This document shows, piece after piece, positions 10,252 to 19,167 of a stretch of DNA of 64,000 bases. Numbering within the stretch: position 1 is the stretch's first letter; the number at the start of each line of letters is the position of its first letter. The stretch is from Motilibacter deserti (GTDB taxonomy: Bacteria; Actinomycetota; Actinomycetes; Motilibacterales; Motilibacteraceae), in contig NZ_JAANNP010000001.1 in NCBI RefSeq assembly GCF_011250635.1, positions 962,933 through 1,026,932 on the forward strand, written 5' to 3'. The translations under genes and the position numbers were made by a program. The notes below the pieces were generated by a model. The model was not told the origin of the DNA. It saw only the letters and a program-made list of their open reading frames with translations, and did not search any database.

Positions 10252-10286
10252 AGTAACGTTGAAGTACTCGGTATCCGATCGTTACT
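10252..10286. promoter_or_regulatory. Candidate HxlR operator
   Basis: Perfect 7-bp inverted repeat AGTAACG (10252-10258) and CGTTACT (10280-10286) around a central AGTACT palindrome (10263-10268), between the divergent HxlR and epimerase genes. GTA/TAC half-sites fit HxlR/DUF24-type operators. The location is 11 bp upstream of the regulator start. Confidence 0.55.
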
Positions 10287-10339
10287 GTCCTCGTCATCCG
10301 GCAATTCCGCAACCGGCATCGACCAGGAAGAGGCTCCTC

Positions 10340-11227
10340 ATGCACGTGCTCCTCACCGGTGGCACCGGCTACATCGGCTCGGCCGTCCTGCGCGCGCTCC
10401 TCGCGGGCGGGTCCGAGGTCACCGCGCTCGTCCGCAGCGACGCGTCCGCCCAGTCCGTGGCCGCCGCCGGCGCGAAGCCGCTGGTCGGCGACATCACGGA
10501 CGGCGCCTGGGTCGCGGAGGCCCTGCGCGGGGTCGACGCGGCGGTCCACGCCGCGAGCCCGGGCAACGCCGACAGTGCGGCCGTGGACCGGGCGATCGTC
10601 GCCGCCGTCACCAGCGCGTTCGCCGGCACGGACAAGCCCTACCTGCACACCGGCGGCGTCTGGGTCTACGGCTCGAACCCCGAGATCAGCGAGGACAGCC
10701 CGCTCGACCCGCCCGCCCTCACCGCCTGGCGCGTCGAGGTCGAGCGCTCGCTGCTGGCTGCCGAGGGCGTGCGCGCCGGCGTGATCGCGCCGGGCATCGT
10801 GTACGGCCACGGCGCGGGCATCGCTGCCCTGCTCGCCAACGCCCCGCGCAGCGAGTCCGGCGTGCTCACCGCGATCGGCAGCGGGGCCCAGCACTGGACG
10901 ACGGTGCACGTCGAGGACCTCGCCGACCTGTACGTCCGGGCGCTCGCCGCGCTCCGGCCCGGCGCGTACTACCTCGGCGTCAGCGGGCAGAGCCCGACCG
11001 TCAACGAGATGCTCGCCGCCGTCGCGCGGGGCGCGGGGCTCCCCGGGACGGTCGCGCCGGAGGACGTCGAGGCGACCCGTGCCCGCCTCGGTGCGGCCTT
11101 CGCCGACGCGCTGCTGCTGGACCAGCAGGCCTCCGGCGCGAAGGCCCGCGCGGAGCTGGGCTGGTCCCCGCAGCGTCCGTCGCTGCTGGAGGAGCTGGAG
11201 ACCGGGAGCTACCGCCCGCAGGCGTGA
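10340..11227 (+). CDS. NAD(P)-dependent epimerase/dehydratase (extended SDR)
   Basis: 295-aa Rossmann-fold protein. The N-terminal nucleotide motif TGGTGYIGSAVL (GxxGxxG) is at residues 6-17. A D-x-T-D cofactor-loop region (GDITDGAWV) and a WVYG-type segment at about 111 replace a typical YxxxK active site: no clear Y-x-x-x-K is visible, suggesting an atypical SDR used for binding or reduction of small carbonyls. ATG 10340 follows AGGAAGAGG at a good distance, so the longer frame from 10259 is rejected. It is divergent from, and probably regulated by, the HxlR gene. Confidence 0.85.
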   Translation: MHVLLTGGTGYIGSAVLRALLAGGSEVTALVRSDASAQSVAAAGAKPLVGDITDGAWVAEALRGVDAAVHAASPGNADSAAVDRAIVAAVTSAFAGTDKPYLHTGGVWVYGSNPEISEDSPLDPPALTAWRVEVERSLLAAEGVRAGVIAPGIVYGHGAGIAALLANAPRSESGVLTAIGSGAQHWTTVHVEDLADLYVRALAALRPGAYYLGVSGQSPTVNEMLAAVARGAGLPGTVAPEDVEATRARLGAAFADALLLDQQASGAKARAELGWSPQRPSLLEELETGSYRPQA

Positions 11228-11239
11228 CCCTGCCGGAGC

Positions 11240-12235
11240 TCAGGCCGCCGTCGGGACACGGGCGGCGGCCAGCTCCGGGGCGAGGTCGCCGACCTCCCCG
11301 GCCTGCACGCCGCGACGGCCGAGGACGGCGACGTAGCCGAGGAAGCCGACCAGTGCGAGCGCCCCGATGGCCAGCCGGACCGGGGCCGGCAGCGGCGACG
11401 GCGTGACGAAGCCCTCGATGCAGCCGGCGACGGCGAAGACGGCCACGAGGCCGAGGGCGATGGCGCCCATCGCCCGCCCCTCCTCGCCGAGCGCGCGGGC
11501 CCGGGTCCGCGGCCCGGGGTCGATCAGTGCCCAGCCGAGCCGCATCCCGGCGCCGGCGGCCACGAAGATCGCCGTGAGCTCGAGCAGGCCGTGCGGGAGG
11601 ATGTAGACGAAGAAGGTGTCGAGCTCGCCCTCGGCGCCCAGCACGCCGCCCGCGGCACCCACGTTGAGCGCGTTGGTGAAGAGCAGGTACGCCGGGAACA
11701 GCAGCGACGGCCCGGTCAGCAGGCACTGGGCGGCCACCCAGGCGTTGTTGGTCCACACCTGCAAGGCGAAGGACCCCTGCGGGTTCTCCGAGTAGTAGTC
11801 CACGAACTGCTCGCGGTAGGCCGCGACCTCGTCCGGTGGCATCACGAGCGCTCGGACCGCGGCGTCGTCGGAGACCCACCAGCCCGCGGCGAGCGCGACG
11901 AGGACCGACAGCAGGGCAGCGCCGCCGATCCACCGGCGGGCCCGGTAGACCGCCGTCGGGAACACGACCTGGAAGAAGCGCGCCACCTCGCGCCACGCGG
12001 GGGTGTGCGCGCCGGTGACGGCAGAACGGGCCTGAGCGACCAGCTGCGACAGCCGCCCGACGAGAGCGGGGTCCGGCGAGGCGGAGCGGACGACGGACAG
12101 GTGCGTGGCCGCGCGGGAGTACAGCGTGACGAGCTCGTCGACCTCGGGGCCGCGCAGCCGGCGGCGCCGCCGGGTCAGCTCCTCGAGCCGCGCCCACTCC
12201 CCGCTGTGGGCCACGACGTACGCGTCGACGTCCAT
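11240..12235 (-). CDS. Stage II sporulation protein M-like membrane protein
   Basis: 331-aa integral membrane protein of the SpoIIM family. The cytoplasmic N-terminal helix bundle is EWARLEELTRRRRR, then LYSRAATHLSVVRS. About five to six TM helices follow, with the conserved NNAWVAAQCLLTG and ILPHGLLELTAIFVAAGAGMRLG segments. In non-sporulating actinobacteria such proteins sit beside RDD, MoxR and DUF58 genes, as here, with divergent RDD at 12340. Its role is unproven; family relatives act in membrane/peptidoglycan remodelling. It is convergent with the epimerase gene, separated by 12 bp. Confidence 0.88.
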   Translation of the reverse strand: MDVDAYVVAHSGEWARLEELTRRRRRLRGPEVDELVTLYSRAATHLSVVRSASPDPALVGRLSQLVAQARSAVTGAHTPAWREVARFFQVVFPTAVYRARRWIGGAALLSVLVALAAGWWVSDDAAVRALVMPPDEVAAYREQFVDYYSENPQGSFALQVWTNNAWVAAQCLLTGPSLLFPAYLLFTNALNVGAAGGVLGAEGELDTFFVYILPHGLLELTAIFVAAGAGMRLGWALIDPGPRTRARALGEEGRAMGAIALGLVAVFAVAGCIEGFVTPSPLPAPVRLAIGALALVGFLGYVAVLGRRGVQAGEVGDLAPELAAARVPTAA

Positions 12236-12339
12236 CGCGGCAGACTAGCCGCGCACCCGGCTCCGCCCGGCCGCCATCGGGGCGGGCTGTGGACGGGAGT
12301 CGGGGTGTGGACGACCGAGGATCGAGGAGAGGAGAGCGC

Positions 12340-13266
12340 GTGCCGGACGACCTCGTCACCGGCGAGGCCGTCGTGCTCGAGCTGCGGCCGGCCACGTTCG
12401 CCTCGCGCGCGCTGGCGCTGCTGATCGACTTCGCGGTGCAGTTCGCCCTGCTGTCGGTGACCTTCTTCGCGCTGGGCCTCGCCCTCGCCGTGCTGGACCC
12501 GGCGCTCGGCGTCACCCTGGTCCTGCTGACGGTGGTCGCCCTGCTGGTGGGCTATCCGGTGGCGTTCGAGACGCTCACCCGCGGGCGCAGCCTGGGCAAG
12601 ATGGCGCTCGGCCTGCGCGTGGTCCGCGACGACGGCGGCCCGGAGCAGTTCCGGCAGGCGCTCGTGCGCGGCCTGGTCGGGTTCGGCGAGTTCTTCCTCA
12701 CCTCCGGGGCGGCCGCGCTCATCAGCTCGCTCGCCTCGGCGAACGGCAAGCGGATCGGCGACCACCTCGCCGGCACCCTGGTCATCCGGGAGCGGGTGCC
12801 GCAGTCCGGCGCTCCGGTGGCCGCGCTGCCGCCGGCCCTGGCGGGCTGGGCCGCCGGCCTGGAGCTCTCGGCCCTGCCCGACGCGCTCGCGCTGGAGGCG
12901 CGCGCCTTCCTCGGCCGGGCGCGCCAACTGCACCCGGCCGCCCGCCGCACGCTCGGCGTACGCCTCGCCGACGAGGTGCGCGCCCGCATCACGCCGGGGC
13001 CGCCGCCCGGCATCGACCCCGAGTCCTACCTCTCGGCCGTGCTCGCCGAGCGCCGGCGCCGCGAGCTCGCCCGCATGCAGCTCCCCGGGCACGCCCGCCC
13101 CGGCGCGTACGCCCACCCGACGCCGTACGCCCAGCCCGGCGCGTACGCGCAGCCGCAGCCCCAGCCCGGCCCGTACGGCCAGCCCCTCCCGTCCCCACCC
13201 GCACCCACCGCCCCGCCGGCCCGGCCGACGCCCCCACCGGACGCCCCTTTCGCCCCGCCCGGCTGA
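12340..13266 (+). CDS. RDD family membrane protein
   Basis: 308 aa. The RDD domain occupies residues about 8-155, with ATFASRALALLIDFAVQ (Arg-Asp pattern), TRGRSLGKMALGLRVV and GDHLAGTLVIRER; three hydrophobic segments are visible. A soluble helical region and a Pro/Tyr/Gln-rich tail (HPTPYAQPGAYAQPQP) follow. GTG 12340 is preceded by GAGGAGAGGAGA. The upstream ATG at 12289 is rejected. It is divergent from the spoIIM-like gene. RDD proteins have been linked to ion or solute transport, but no substrate can be inferred here. Confidence 0.88.
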   Translation: MPDDLVTGEAVVLELRPATFASRALALLIDFAVQFALLSVTFFALGLALAVLDPALGVTLVLLTVVALLVGYPVAFETLTRGRSLGKMALGLRVVRDDGGPEQFRQALVRGLVGFGEFFLTSGAAALISSLASANGKRIGDHLAGTLVIRERVPQSGAPVAALPPALAGWAAGLELSALPDALALEARAFLGRARQLHPAARRTLGVRLADEVRARITPGPPPGIDPESYLSAVLAERRRRELARMQLPGHARPGAYAHPTPYAQPGAYAQPQPQPGPYGQPLPSPPAPTAPPARPTPPPDAPFAPPG

Positions 13267-13469
13267 CGGCCCCGGAGCCACCGGCCCCACAGCTCTCAGC
13301 GGCAGCCCGTCCGGCCCGGTGTGCAGCGACTGGGTTTTGGTGGACGTTCTGCGCGACGACGCCGTAGCCGGAGTCGAGTGGCATTCCGCCTGATGCACCC
13401 GGGGCGTACGACGAGCCGCTCCGCGCGCCGTACGCTCGATCCGGCGGCACCCGAGCGGAGACAGTCATC

Positions 13470-13961
13470 GTGAGGACCATGGAGATCGAGGAGACCCGGC
13501 TTCCGGGCGTCGGGCTCAAGCACGACCTGACGACGCGGAGCGGCCAGCGGGTCGGCGTGGTGTCCCAGCGCAGCGGCGAGCGCGAGATCGTGCTGTACGA
13601 CCGCGACGACCCCGACGCCTGCCGCGCGGTGCTGCACCTGACGTCGCAGGAGAGCGAGGCGCTGGCCGAGCTGCTCGGCGCGCCGCGGGTGATCGAGCGG
13701 CTCGCCCGGCTCCGCGAGCAGGTCGAGGGCATCGCCACCGAGGGCATCGTCCTGGCGGAGGGGACGCCGTACGTCGGCCGGACGCTCGCGGACGCCCAGG
13801 TCCGCACCCGCACCGGCGCCTCGGTGGTCGCCGTCGTCCGCCAGGGCGAGGTCACGCCGCAGCCGGCCCCGACGTTCCGCTTCGCGGCGGGCGACAAGGT
13901 CATCGTGGTGGGGACTGACGAAGGAGTACGCGCCGTAGCCGCGCTGCTCATGCTGGGCTGA
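13470..13961 (+). CDS. K+/H+ antiporter regulatory subunit (KhtT-like, TrkA-C domain)
   Basis: 163-aa cytoplasmic regulator. The N-terminal KhtT-like domain (TRLPGVGLKHDLTTRSGQRVGVV) is followed by a TrkA-C/RCK-C domain at about 90-163 (EGTPYVGRTLADAQVRTRTGASVVAVVRQGE, then FAAGDKVIVVGTDEGV). In Bacillus such subunits gate the KhtU antiporter in response to pH and ligands. The partner is encoded 7 bp downstream. GTG 13470 is used, with GGAG 11 nt before. ATG 13479 with AGGA directly upstream is equally possible. Confidence 0.85.
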   Translation: MRTMEIEETRLPGVGLKHDLTTRSGQRVGVVSQRSGEREIVLYDRDDPDACRAVLHLTSQESEALAELLGAPRVIERLARLREQVEGIATEGIVLAEGTPYVGRTLADAQVRTRTGASVVAVVRQGEVTPQPAPTFRFAAGDKVIVVGTDEGVRAVAALLMLG

Positions 13962-13968
13962 CGCCCGG

Positions 13969-15144
13969 GTGCACACCGCACAACTGCTGCTGGAGCTCGG
14001 CGCCGTCATCTTCGGCCTCGGCGTGGTGGGCCGGCTCGCGGGGCGGATCGGCCTGTCCCCCATCCCGCTCTACCTGCTGGCCGGGCTCGCGTTCGGCGCG
14101 GGCGGGCTGCTGCCGCTGGACGCGCCGGAGGGCTTCTTCCAGGCCGGCTCCGAGATCGGCGTCGTGCTGCTCCTGCTGCTGCTCGGGCTGGAGTACTCCG
14201 CGTCCGAGCTCGTCGGCCAGCTGCGCCAGCAGGCGCCGGTCGGCGTCCTGGACCTGCTGCTCAACGGTGCCCCGGGTGCGTTGCTCGCGCTGCTGCTCGG
14301 GTGGGGCCCGCTCGCGGCGCTGGCGATGTTCGGCATCACGGCCGTGAGCTCGTCCGGGATCATCGCGAAGGTCCTCACCGACCTGGAGCGGCTGGCGAAC
14401 CGCGAGACGCCGAGCGTGCTGTCGATCCTCGTGCTCGAGGACCTCGCGATGGCCGTCTACCTGCCGGTCCTGACCGCGCTGCTGGCGGCGTCCGGGACGG
14501 CGAGCGCGCTGCGCTCGGTCGCCATCGCGCTGGCCGTGCTCGCGGTCGTGCTGGTCATCGCGCTGCGCTACGGGCGCCAGGTCACCCGCGTCGTCGCGGC
14601 CGACAGCAGCGAGATCCTGCTGCTGCGCGTGTTCGGCCTCGCCCTGCTCGTGGCGGGCGCCGCCGAGCAGGTCCACGTGTCGGCGGCCGTCGGGGCGTTC
14701 CTGCTGGGTATCGCGCTGTCGGGCGAGGTGGCCGAGCTGGCCCGCCCGTTGCTCGAGCCCCTGCGCGACCTGTTCGCCGCCGTGTTCTTCGTGTTCTTCG
14801 GGCTGACGACCGACCCGTCGCAGCTGCCCGCGGCCGTGGTCCCCGCGCTGGTCCTCGTCGTCGCGGGCATCGCGACCAAGGCCGTCACGGGCTGGGTCGC
14901 CGCCCGCCGGGCGGGGGTCGGCCCGGGTGGCCGGATCCGCGCCGGCGCCGCGTTGATCCCGCGCGGCGAGTTCTCGATCGTCATCGCCGGCCTCGCCGGC
15001 AGCACGGTGGACCCGCGGCTGGCGCCGACGGCCGCGGCGTACGTCCTCATCCTGGCCGTGCTCGGGCCGGTCGCGCCCCGGCTGGCGGACCCGCTTGCCC
15101 GGCGCGCGACGGCACGGGCGCGCGCCCGGACCGCCGTGGCATGA
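13969..15144 (+). CDS. Cation:proton antiporter (CPA2, KhtU/KefB type)
   Basis: 391-aa membrane transporter with about 12 hydrophobic helices, ending soon after the last helix, so it lacks a fused RCK domain. Characteristic segments are GLEYSASEL, TAVSSSGIIAKVLTDL, VLEDLAMAVYLPVL (the ED pair of CPA2 transporters), GAFLLGIALSGE and IPRGEFSIVIAGL. Together with the TrkA-C protein upstream it forms a two-component K+(Na+)/H+ antiporter likely to export K+ during alkaline or electrophile stress. The GTG start lies 7 bp after the regulator's stop. Confidence 0.9.
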   Translation: MHTAQLLLELGAVIFGLGVVGRLAGRIGLSPIPLYLLAGLAFGAGGLLPLDAPEGFFQAGSEIGVVLLLLLLGLEYSASELVGQLRQQAPVGVLDLLLNGAPGALLALLLGWGPLAALAMFGITAVSSSGIIAKVLTDLERLANRETPSVLSILVLEDLAMAVYLPVLTALLAASGTASALRSVAIALAVLAVVLVIALRYGRQVTRVVAADSSEILLLRVFGLALLVAGAAEQVHVSAAVGAFLLGIALSGEVAELARPLLEPLRDLFAAVFFVFFGLTTDPSQLPAAVVPALVLVVAGIATKAVTGWVAARRAGVGPGGRIRAGAALIPRGEFSIVIAGLAGSTVDPRLAPTAAAYVLILAVLGPVAPRLADPLARRATARARARTAVA

Positions 15145-15188
15145 ACGTCCCGGGAGGAAGATCGCGCGGAGCGGGTATTGCCACCCCC

Positions 15189-16550
15189 ATGAGCGCCCCC
15201 GGCGACAGCCTGACCCGCCCCGAGCGGCTCGACCGGCTTCCCTTCACCAGCCAGCACCGCAAGCTCCTCACCGGCTCGGGCGTCGGCTGGGCGCTGGACG
15301 CGATGGACGTCGGGCTGATCTCGTTCATCATGGCCGCGCTGGCCGTCCAGTGGGACCTGTCCTCGCACACCCTGTCGTGGGTCGCGTCGATCGGCTTCCT
15401 CGGGATGGCCGTGGGCGCGACGCTCGGCGGGCTGCTCGCGGACCGCGTGGGGCGCCGCCAGGTGTTCGCCATGACCTTGCTCGTCTACGGCATCGCGACA
15501 GGGCTCTCCGCGCTCGTCTGGTCGGTCGGCGCGCTGATCGTGCTGCGCTTCGTCATCGGGCTGGGCCTCGGGGCCGAGCTGCCCGTCGCGTCGACGCTGG
15601 TCAGCGAGTACGCCCCGGCCCGCATTCGCGGCCGCGTGGTCGTGGCGCTCGAGGCGTTCTGGGCGGTGGGGTGGCTGGCCGCCGCCGTCATCGGCTACTA
15701 CGTCGTGGGGCGCAGCGACGACGGCTGGCGCTGGGCCTTCCTGGTGGGGGTCGTGCCGGCCCTGTACTCCGTCGTCGTACGCCGCGGGCTGCCCGAGTCC
15801 GTCCGCTTCCTCGAGCGGGCGGGCCGGACGGAGGAGGCCGAGGCGGCCGTACGCCGCTACGAGGAGGCGGCGGGCGTGGCCCCGGTGCCGTCCCCGCCCG
15901 CGCCCCCGGAGCCGAGGCCCTCCCCCGCGCAGCTGTGGCACCCCCGGATGCGGCGCCGCACCGCGGTGCTGTGGGTGGTGTGGTTCGGGATCAACTTCTC
16001 CTACTACGGAGCCTTCACCTGGATCCCGACGCTGCTGGTCGCGGACGGCTTCCCGCTGGTGAAGTCGTTCGGCTACACCCTCGTCATCACCCTGGCCCAG
16101 CTGCCCGGGTACGCCGCCGCGGCGTACCTCGTCGAGCGCTGGGGGCGGCGCAGGACACTGGTCACCTTCCTCGCCGGCTCGGGCGTCGCGGCGGCGCTGT
16201 TCGGCGCGGCCGGCGGCGCGGACCAGATCGTGGCCGCGGGCATGCTGCTGTCCTTCTTCAACCTCGGCGCGTGGGGCGCCCTCTACGCCGTGACGCCGGA
16301 GGCCTACCCCACCGGCCTGCGCGCGACAGGGGCCGGGGCGGCCGCCGGGTTCGGGCGCATCGCCTCGATCCTGGCCCCGCTGTCCGTGCCACCGCTGCGC
16401 GAGGCCGGCGGCAACGGCCTGGTGTTCGCGGTGTTCGCCGTGTTCTTCGTCGTCGCGGCAGTGGCCTCGGGCCTGCTGCCTGAGCGGCGCGGCGAGCGGC
16501 TGGAGGGCTTCGACGGCTCTTTCGCGCCACTGGCCGCGGTTCGGCGCTGA
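15189..16550 (+). CDS. MFS transporter (sugar-porter/NiaP-like)
   Basis: 453-aa transporter with 12 predicted TM helices. MFS signatures are GGLLADRVGRRQVF between TM2 and TM3 and YLVERWGRRRTLV in the second half; RLDRLPFTSQHRKLLTGSGVGWALDAMDVG opens the protein as in NiaP-like carriers. Substrates of that branch include niacin and aromatic acids, but specificity cannot be read here. An in-frame ATG at 15141 overlaps the antiporter stop (ATGA) and would add 16 residues. Neither start has a strong ribosome-binding site. Confidence 0.88.
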   Translation: MSAPGDSLTRPERLDRLPFTSQHRKLLTGSGVGWALDAMDVGLISFIMAALAVQWDLSSHTLSWVASIGFLGMAVGATLGGLLADRVGRRQVFAMTLLVYGIATGLSALVWSVGALIVLRFVIGLGLGAELPVASTLVSEYAPARIRGRVVVALEAFWAVGWLAAAVIGYYVVGRSDDGWRWAFLVGVVPALYSVVVRRGLPESVRFLERAGRTEEAEAAVRRYEEAAGVAPVPSPPAPPEPRPSPAQLWHPRMRRRTAVLWVVWFGINFSYYGAFTWIPTLLVADGFPLVKSFGYTLVITLAQLPGYAAAAYLVERWGRRRTLVTFLAGSGVAAALFGAAGGADQIVAAGMLLSFFNLGAWGALYAVTPEAYPTGLRATGAGAAAGFGRIASILAPLSVPPLREAGGNGLVFAVFAVFFVVAAVASGLLPERRGERLEGFDGSFAPLAAVRR

Positions 16551-16568
16551 CCCGGCGCCCCGGGGCAG

Positions 16569-17225
16569 TTAGCCGGATGCGGCGGCAGCGGCCCCGGCCG
16601 CGGTGGCCGCTGCGGCCACGGCGACCTGGACGTCCTGGATCACGGCCTTGACCACGGGGGCGACCGGCGTCTGCGCGGTGGCCGCGTCGATGCGCGTCCG
16701 GGCGTGCTTGCGGGTCGACCGGTCCGGGGCGACGACCTCGAGCAGCCGGCACGGCCCGGACAGCGCCAGGAGCACCGCCGTCCGCGGGTCGAGCTCGCGG
16801 TCGGACGCGGCAGCGGCGCGCACGCGGTCGAGCACCTCCGCGCGGGCCGCCAGGTCGCGCACGGGGTAGCGCTCGCTGCGCAAGAGCGAGCGCGGCTCAC
16901 GCCGGACGACGCCGCCGTCGGCCAGCCGGGCGACCACGCGGTCCCAGACCCCGCCCGCGGCCTTGTCCAGCCGCCGCACCTGGTCCTTGGAGCGGCGGCC
17001 CTTGGGCTGCGCGAGCGCGGCGAGCACGTCGCGCAGCAACGGGTCGTCGGGCTGCCCCCCTATGGGCACGAACCGCCGGTCGCGCAGCTCGACCTGGCCG
17101 GCCAGCGCCAGCTCGGCGACGAGCGCGCCGGACAGGCCCACCTTGACGTACTGGCGGGCAGAGTTGACGACCGTCCCCTTGGCGGGGTCCAGCCCGAGCA
17201 GGAGCAGCTCTTCAGCCAGAAGCAT
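16569..17225 (-). CDS. GOLPH3/VPS74-family protein
   Basis: 218-aa cytoplasmic protein of the GPP34 family: LLAEELLLLGLDPAKGTVVN at the start, LSGALVAELALAGQVEL, then RDVLAALAQPKGRRSKDQVRRL and RTAVLLALSGPCRLLEVV. Eukaryotic members bind phosphatidylinositol-4-phosphate. Actinobacterial copies are common, often several per genome, and their role is unknown. The C-terminus is an almost pure Ala/Val tail (AVAAAATAAGAAAAASG). It is convergent with the MFS gene, separated by 18 bp, and divergent from the lipoprotein gene. Confidence 0.9.
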   Translation of the reverse strand: MLLAEELLLLGLDPAKGTVVNSARQYVKVGLSGALVAELALAGQVELRDRRFVPIGGQPDDPLLRDVLAALAQPKGRRSKDQVRRLDKAAGGVWDRVVARLADGGVVRREPRSLLRSERYPVRDLAARAEVLDRVRAAAASDRELDPRTAVLLALSGPCRLLEVVAPDRSTRKHARTRIDAATAQTPVAPVVKAVIQDVQVAVAAAATAAGAAAAASG

Positions 17226-17290
17226 GGTTCCAGAGTAGGAATTCTGTCGCGGGGACGGAACCGGCCCCGCGGAGGCTGCGTCAGAGGAGG

Positions 17291-18175
17291 GTGAACAATC
17301 GAGTAGCCCGCTTGTCGATGCTGACCGCCCTGCTGGTGCCGCTGCTGGCCGCCTGCGGACAGGCCGGAGAGGAGGCCGCCGTGACGGACGACGCCTCGAC
17401 GCCGGACGTCGTCGACTCCTCGCTCGTGCTCCGTGTCGACCACACCGGCGGCTTCGTCACGCCGCAGATGCTCGCGACCAGGCTGCCGCTGGTGTCCGTC
17501 TACGCCGACGGCCGGGTGATCACCACCGGGCCGCAGACGGCGATCTATCCCGGCCCCGCCCTGCCCAACCTCCAGCAGCGGGCGATCGCCCGCGAGGACG
17601 TCGACAAGCTGGTCGAGCTGGCGCTGTCCAAGGGCGTGGCGAGGACGACGGACCTGGGGCGCCCTGCGGTGTCGGACATGGCGAACACCCGCTTCATGGT
17701 GGTGTCCGGCGGCCAGCAGCACGTCCTGGAGGCGTACGCGCTGGTGCAGGACGACATGGCAAGCGAGCAGCTGACCGCGGCGCAGAAGCAGGCCCGCGGG
17801 GAGCTGCTCGAGCTGGTCGACGCGCTGACCGACCTGTCGGCGACGCTTGGCGCGGAGGCGGTGGCCCCCGAGCAGGCGTACGCGCCGGCCGCCGTGGCCG
17901 CCGTGGCGGGGCCGTGGACGGGCCCGGGTGACGGGCTGCCAGCCCAGCAGGCCAAGGAGTGGCCCGGGCCGGCCCTGCCCGGCGAGCCGCTCATGGCCGG
18001 CGACGTGCTCGGCTGCGTGACGGCCACGGGCGACCAGGCCGCCGCCGTGCTCGCCACCGCCCGGGACGCGAACGCGGCGACCCCGTGGTCGTCCGGCGAG
18101 CAGAAGTGGAGCGTGACGCTGCGCCCGCTGCTGCCGGACGAGGACGACTGCTCGGCCCTCAAGTCGAAGTCCTGA
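17291..18175 (+). CDS. Putative lipoprotein
   Basis: 294-aa exported lipoprotein. A basic n-region (NNRVAR), hydrophobic core and lipobox LLAAC place lipidation near residue 23. The mature part has beta-rich sequence with VYADGRVITTGPQTAIYPGPALPNLQQRAI, a pattern seen in several uncharacterised actinobacterial lipoproteins. Three further Cys occur near the end. GTG 17291 directly follows AGAGGAGG, unusually close. Later starts would remove the positive n-region. It is followed by a strong hairpin. No function can be assigned. Confidence 0.82.
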   Translation: MNNRVARLSMLTALLVPLLAACGQAGEEAAVTDDASTPDVVDSSLVLRVDHTGGFVTPQMLATRLPLVSVYADGRVITTGPQTAIYPGPALPNLQQRAIAREDVDKLVELALSKGVARTTDLGRPAVSDMANTRFMVVSGGQQHVLEAYALVQDDMASEQLTAAQKQARGELLELVDALTDLSATLGAEAVAPEQAYAPAAVAAVAGPWTGPGDGLPAQQAKEWPGPALPGEPLMAGDVLGCVTATGDQAAAVLATARDANAATPWSSGEQKWSVTLRPLLPDEDDCSALKSKS

Positions 18176-18195
18176 TCTGCCGTTCCCCGAAGACA

Positions 18196-18226
18196 AGTGC
18201 CGGGCTGATTCGGGCAGCCCGGCACT
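18196..18226. terminator. Bidirectional hairpin terminator
   Basis: Perfect 12-bp stem AGTGCCGGGCTG / CAGCCCGGCACT with a 7-nt loop, between the convergent lipoprotein and small secreted protein genes. There is no T-run, as is common in actinobacteria. Confidence 0.75.
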
Positions 18227-18238
18227 CGTCGTCGGTGG

Positions 18239-18556
18239 CTACGGCAGGAGGCGCGGCGGGCAGAGGATGATCTGGCGGGGCGGGTAGACGGTCGTCGTCG
18301 CCAGCGGGCAGAGGATGACCGGCGGCTTGGGGCACTTCGGCGGCAGCGGGATGAGGCCGTCGACCGGCGCAACGGCCGCGCTGACCGGGGTCGGGTCGAT
18401 CGGGGTGACGTACATCGGGCACACGATCGGCGTGATCCGGATGGGCGAGGTGGCGGCCTCGGCCGCAGACGCGTTCTGCGTCGGGAAGGCCAGGGCGGCC
18501 ACCGCGGCAGCGGCTCCGACTGCGGCGGCACTACGGCGTACACGCGAGATGTTCAT
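18239..18556 (-). CDS. Small secreted Cys-Pro-rich protein
   Basis: 105-aa predicted secreted protein. Residues 1-27 are a Sec signal (basic SRVRR, Ala/Val core, ASA cleavage site). The mature part is rich in Pro, Ile, Val and Leu and has four Cys, each followed by Pro (IVCPMY, PKCPKP, ILCPLA, ILCPPR). AAGGAG precedes ATG 18556 at good spacing, so the longer frame is rejected. I recognise no family. Even Cys number suggests two disulfides outside the cell. It has its own upstream region and ends at the shared hairpin. Confidence 0.75.
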   Translation of the reverse strand: MNISRVRRSAAAVGAAAAVAALAFPTQNASAAEAATSPIRITPIVCPMYVTPIDPTPVSAAVAPVDGLIPLPPKCPKPPVILCPLATTTVYPPRQIILCPPRLLP

Positions 18557-18725
18557 GACTTCTCCTTCTGGTTTTGAGGTGTGGTCGGAGCGGTCGGTCC
18601 GCATCCGTTCCCTGAAGCGCGCTTCGCGGGAATAGCATTTCGCCACTCCCGCACGAGGTCCAGGCTTTCGGCCTGGCAGCAAGTGACGTGGCAACGACTA
18701 GCCAGGCAGCGGCACAATCGGAGCC

Positions 18726-19160
18726 ATGTCCCGGCGTGCTCCCGTCCAGCTCCCCCACGACGCCCCCTGCCCCTGCGGGCTCGGCCTCCGCTACGCCGAG
18801 TGCTGCGGCCGCCTGCACCGCGGGGAAGCGCAGGCGGCGACCGCCGAGCTGCTGATGCGCTCGCGCTACTCCGCGTTCGCGGTGCGGGACGAGGCGTACC
18901 TCCTGGCCAGCTGGCACCCGAGCACGCGCCCGCGCAGCGTCGACCTGCCGCCGGGGCTGGAGTGGACGGGGCTGGAGGTGCTCGAGCGGGAGGCGGGCGG
19001 GCCGTTCGACACCGAGGGGGTCGTGTCCTTCGAGGCGTCGTACCGGGAGGACGGGCACCCCGGGCGGCTCGCCGAGCGGAGCCGCTTCCGCCGCGAGAAC
19101 GGGGCCTGGTTGTATCTTGCCGCGCTTCCTTCCTTGGATCGGGGCTCTTCGCGCCGATGA
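18726..19160 (+). CDS. YchJ-family (UPF0225) SEC-C motif protein
   Basis: 144-aa protein with an N-terminal SEC-C-like zinc motif (CPCG at 15-18, ECCG at 25-28). The YchJ/NTF2-like core follows: AELLMRSRYSAFAVRDEAYLLASWHPSTRP and FEASYREDGHPGRLAERSRFRRENGAWLYL. Family members are small cytoplasmic proteins of unknown function, sometimes described as metal-binding. ATG 18726 follows a GGAGCC. The next gene's longest possible frame would overlap its end; I place that start after the stop. Confidence 0.9.
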   Translation: MSRRAPVQLPHDAPCPCGLGLRYAECCGRLHRGEAQAATAELLMRSRYSAFAVRDEAYLLASWHPSTRPRSVDLPPGLEWTGLEVLEREAGGPFDTEGVVSFEASYREDGHPGRLAERSRFRRENGAWLYLAALPSLDRGSSRR

Positions 19161-19167
19161 CGAGGGG

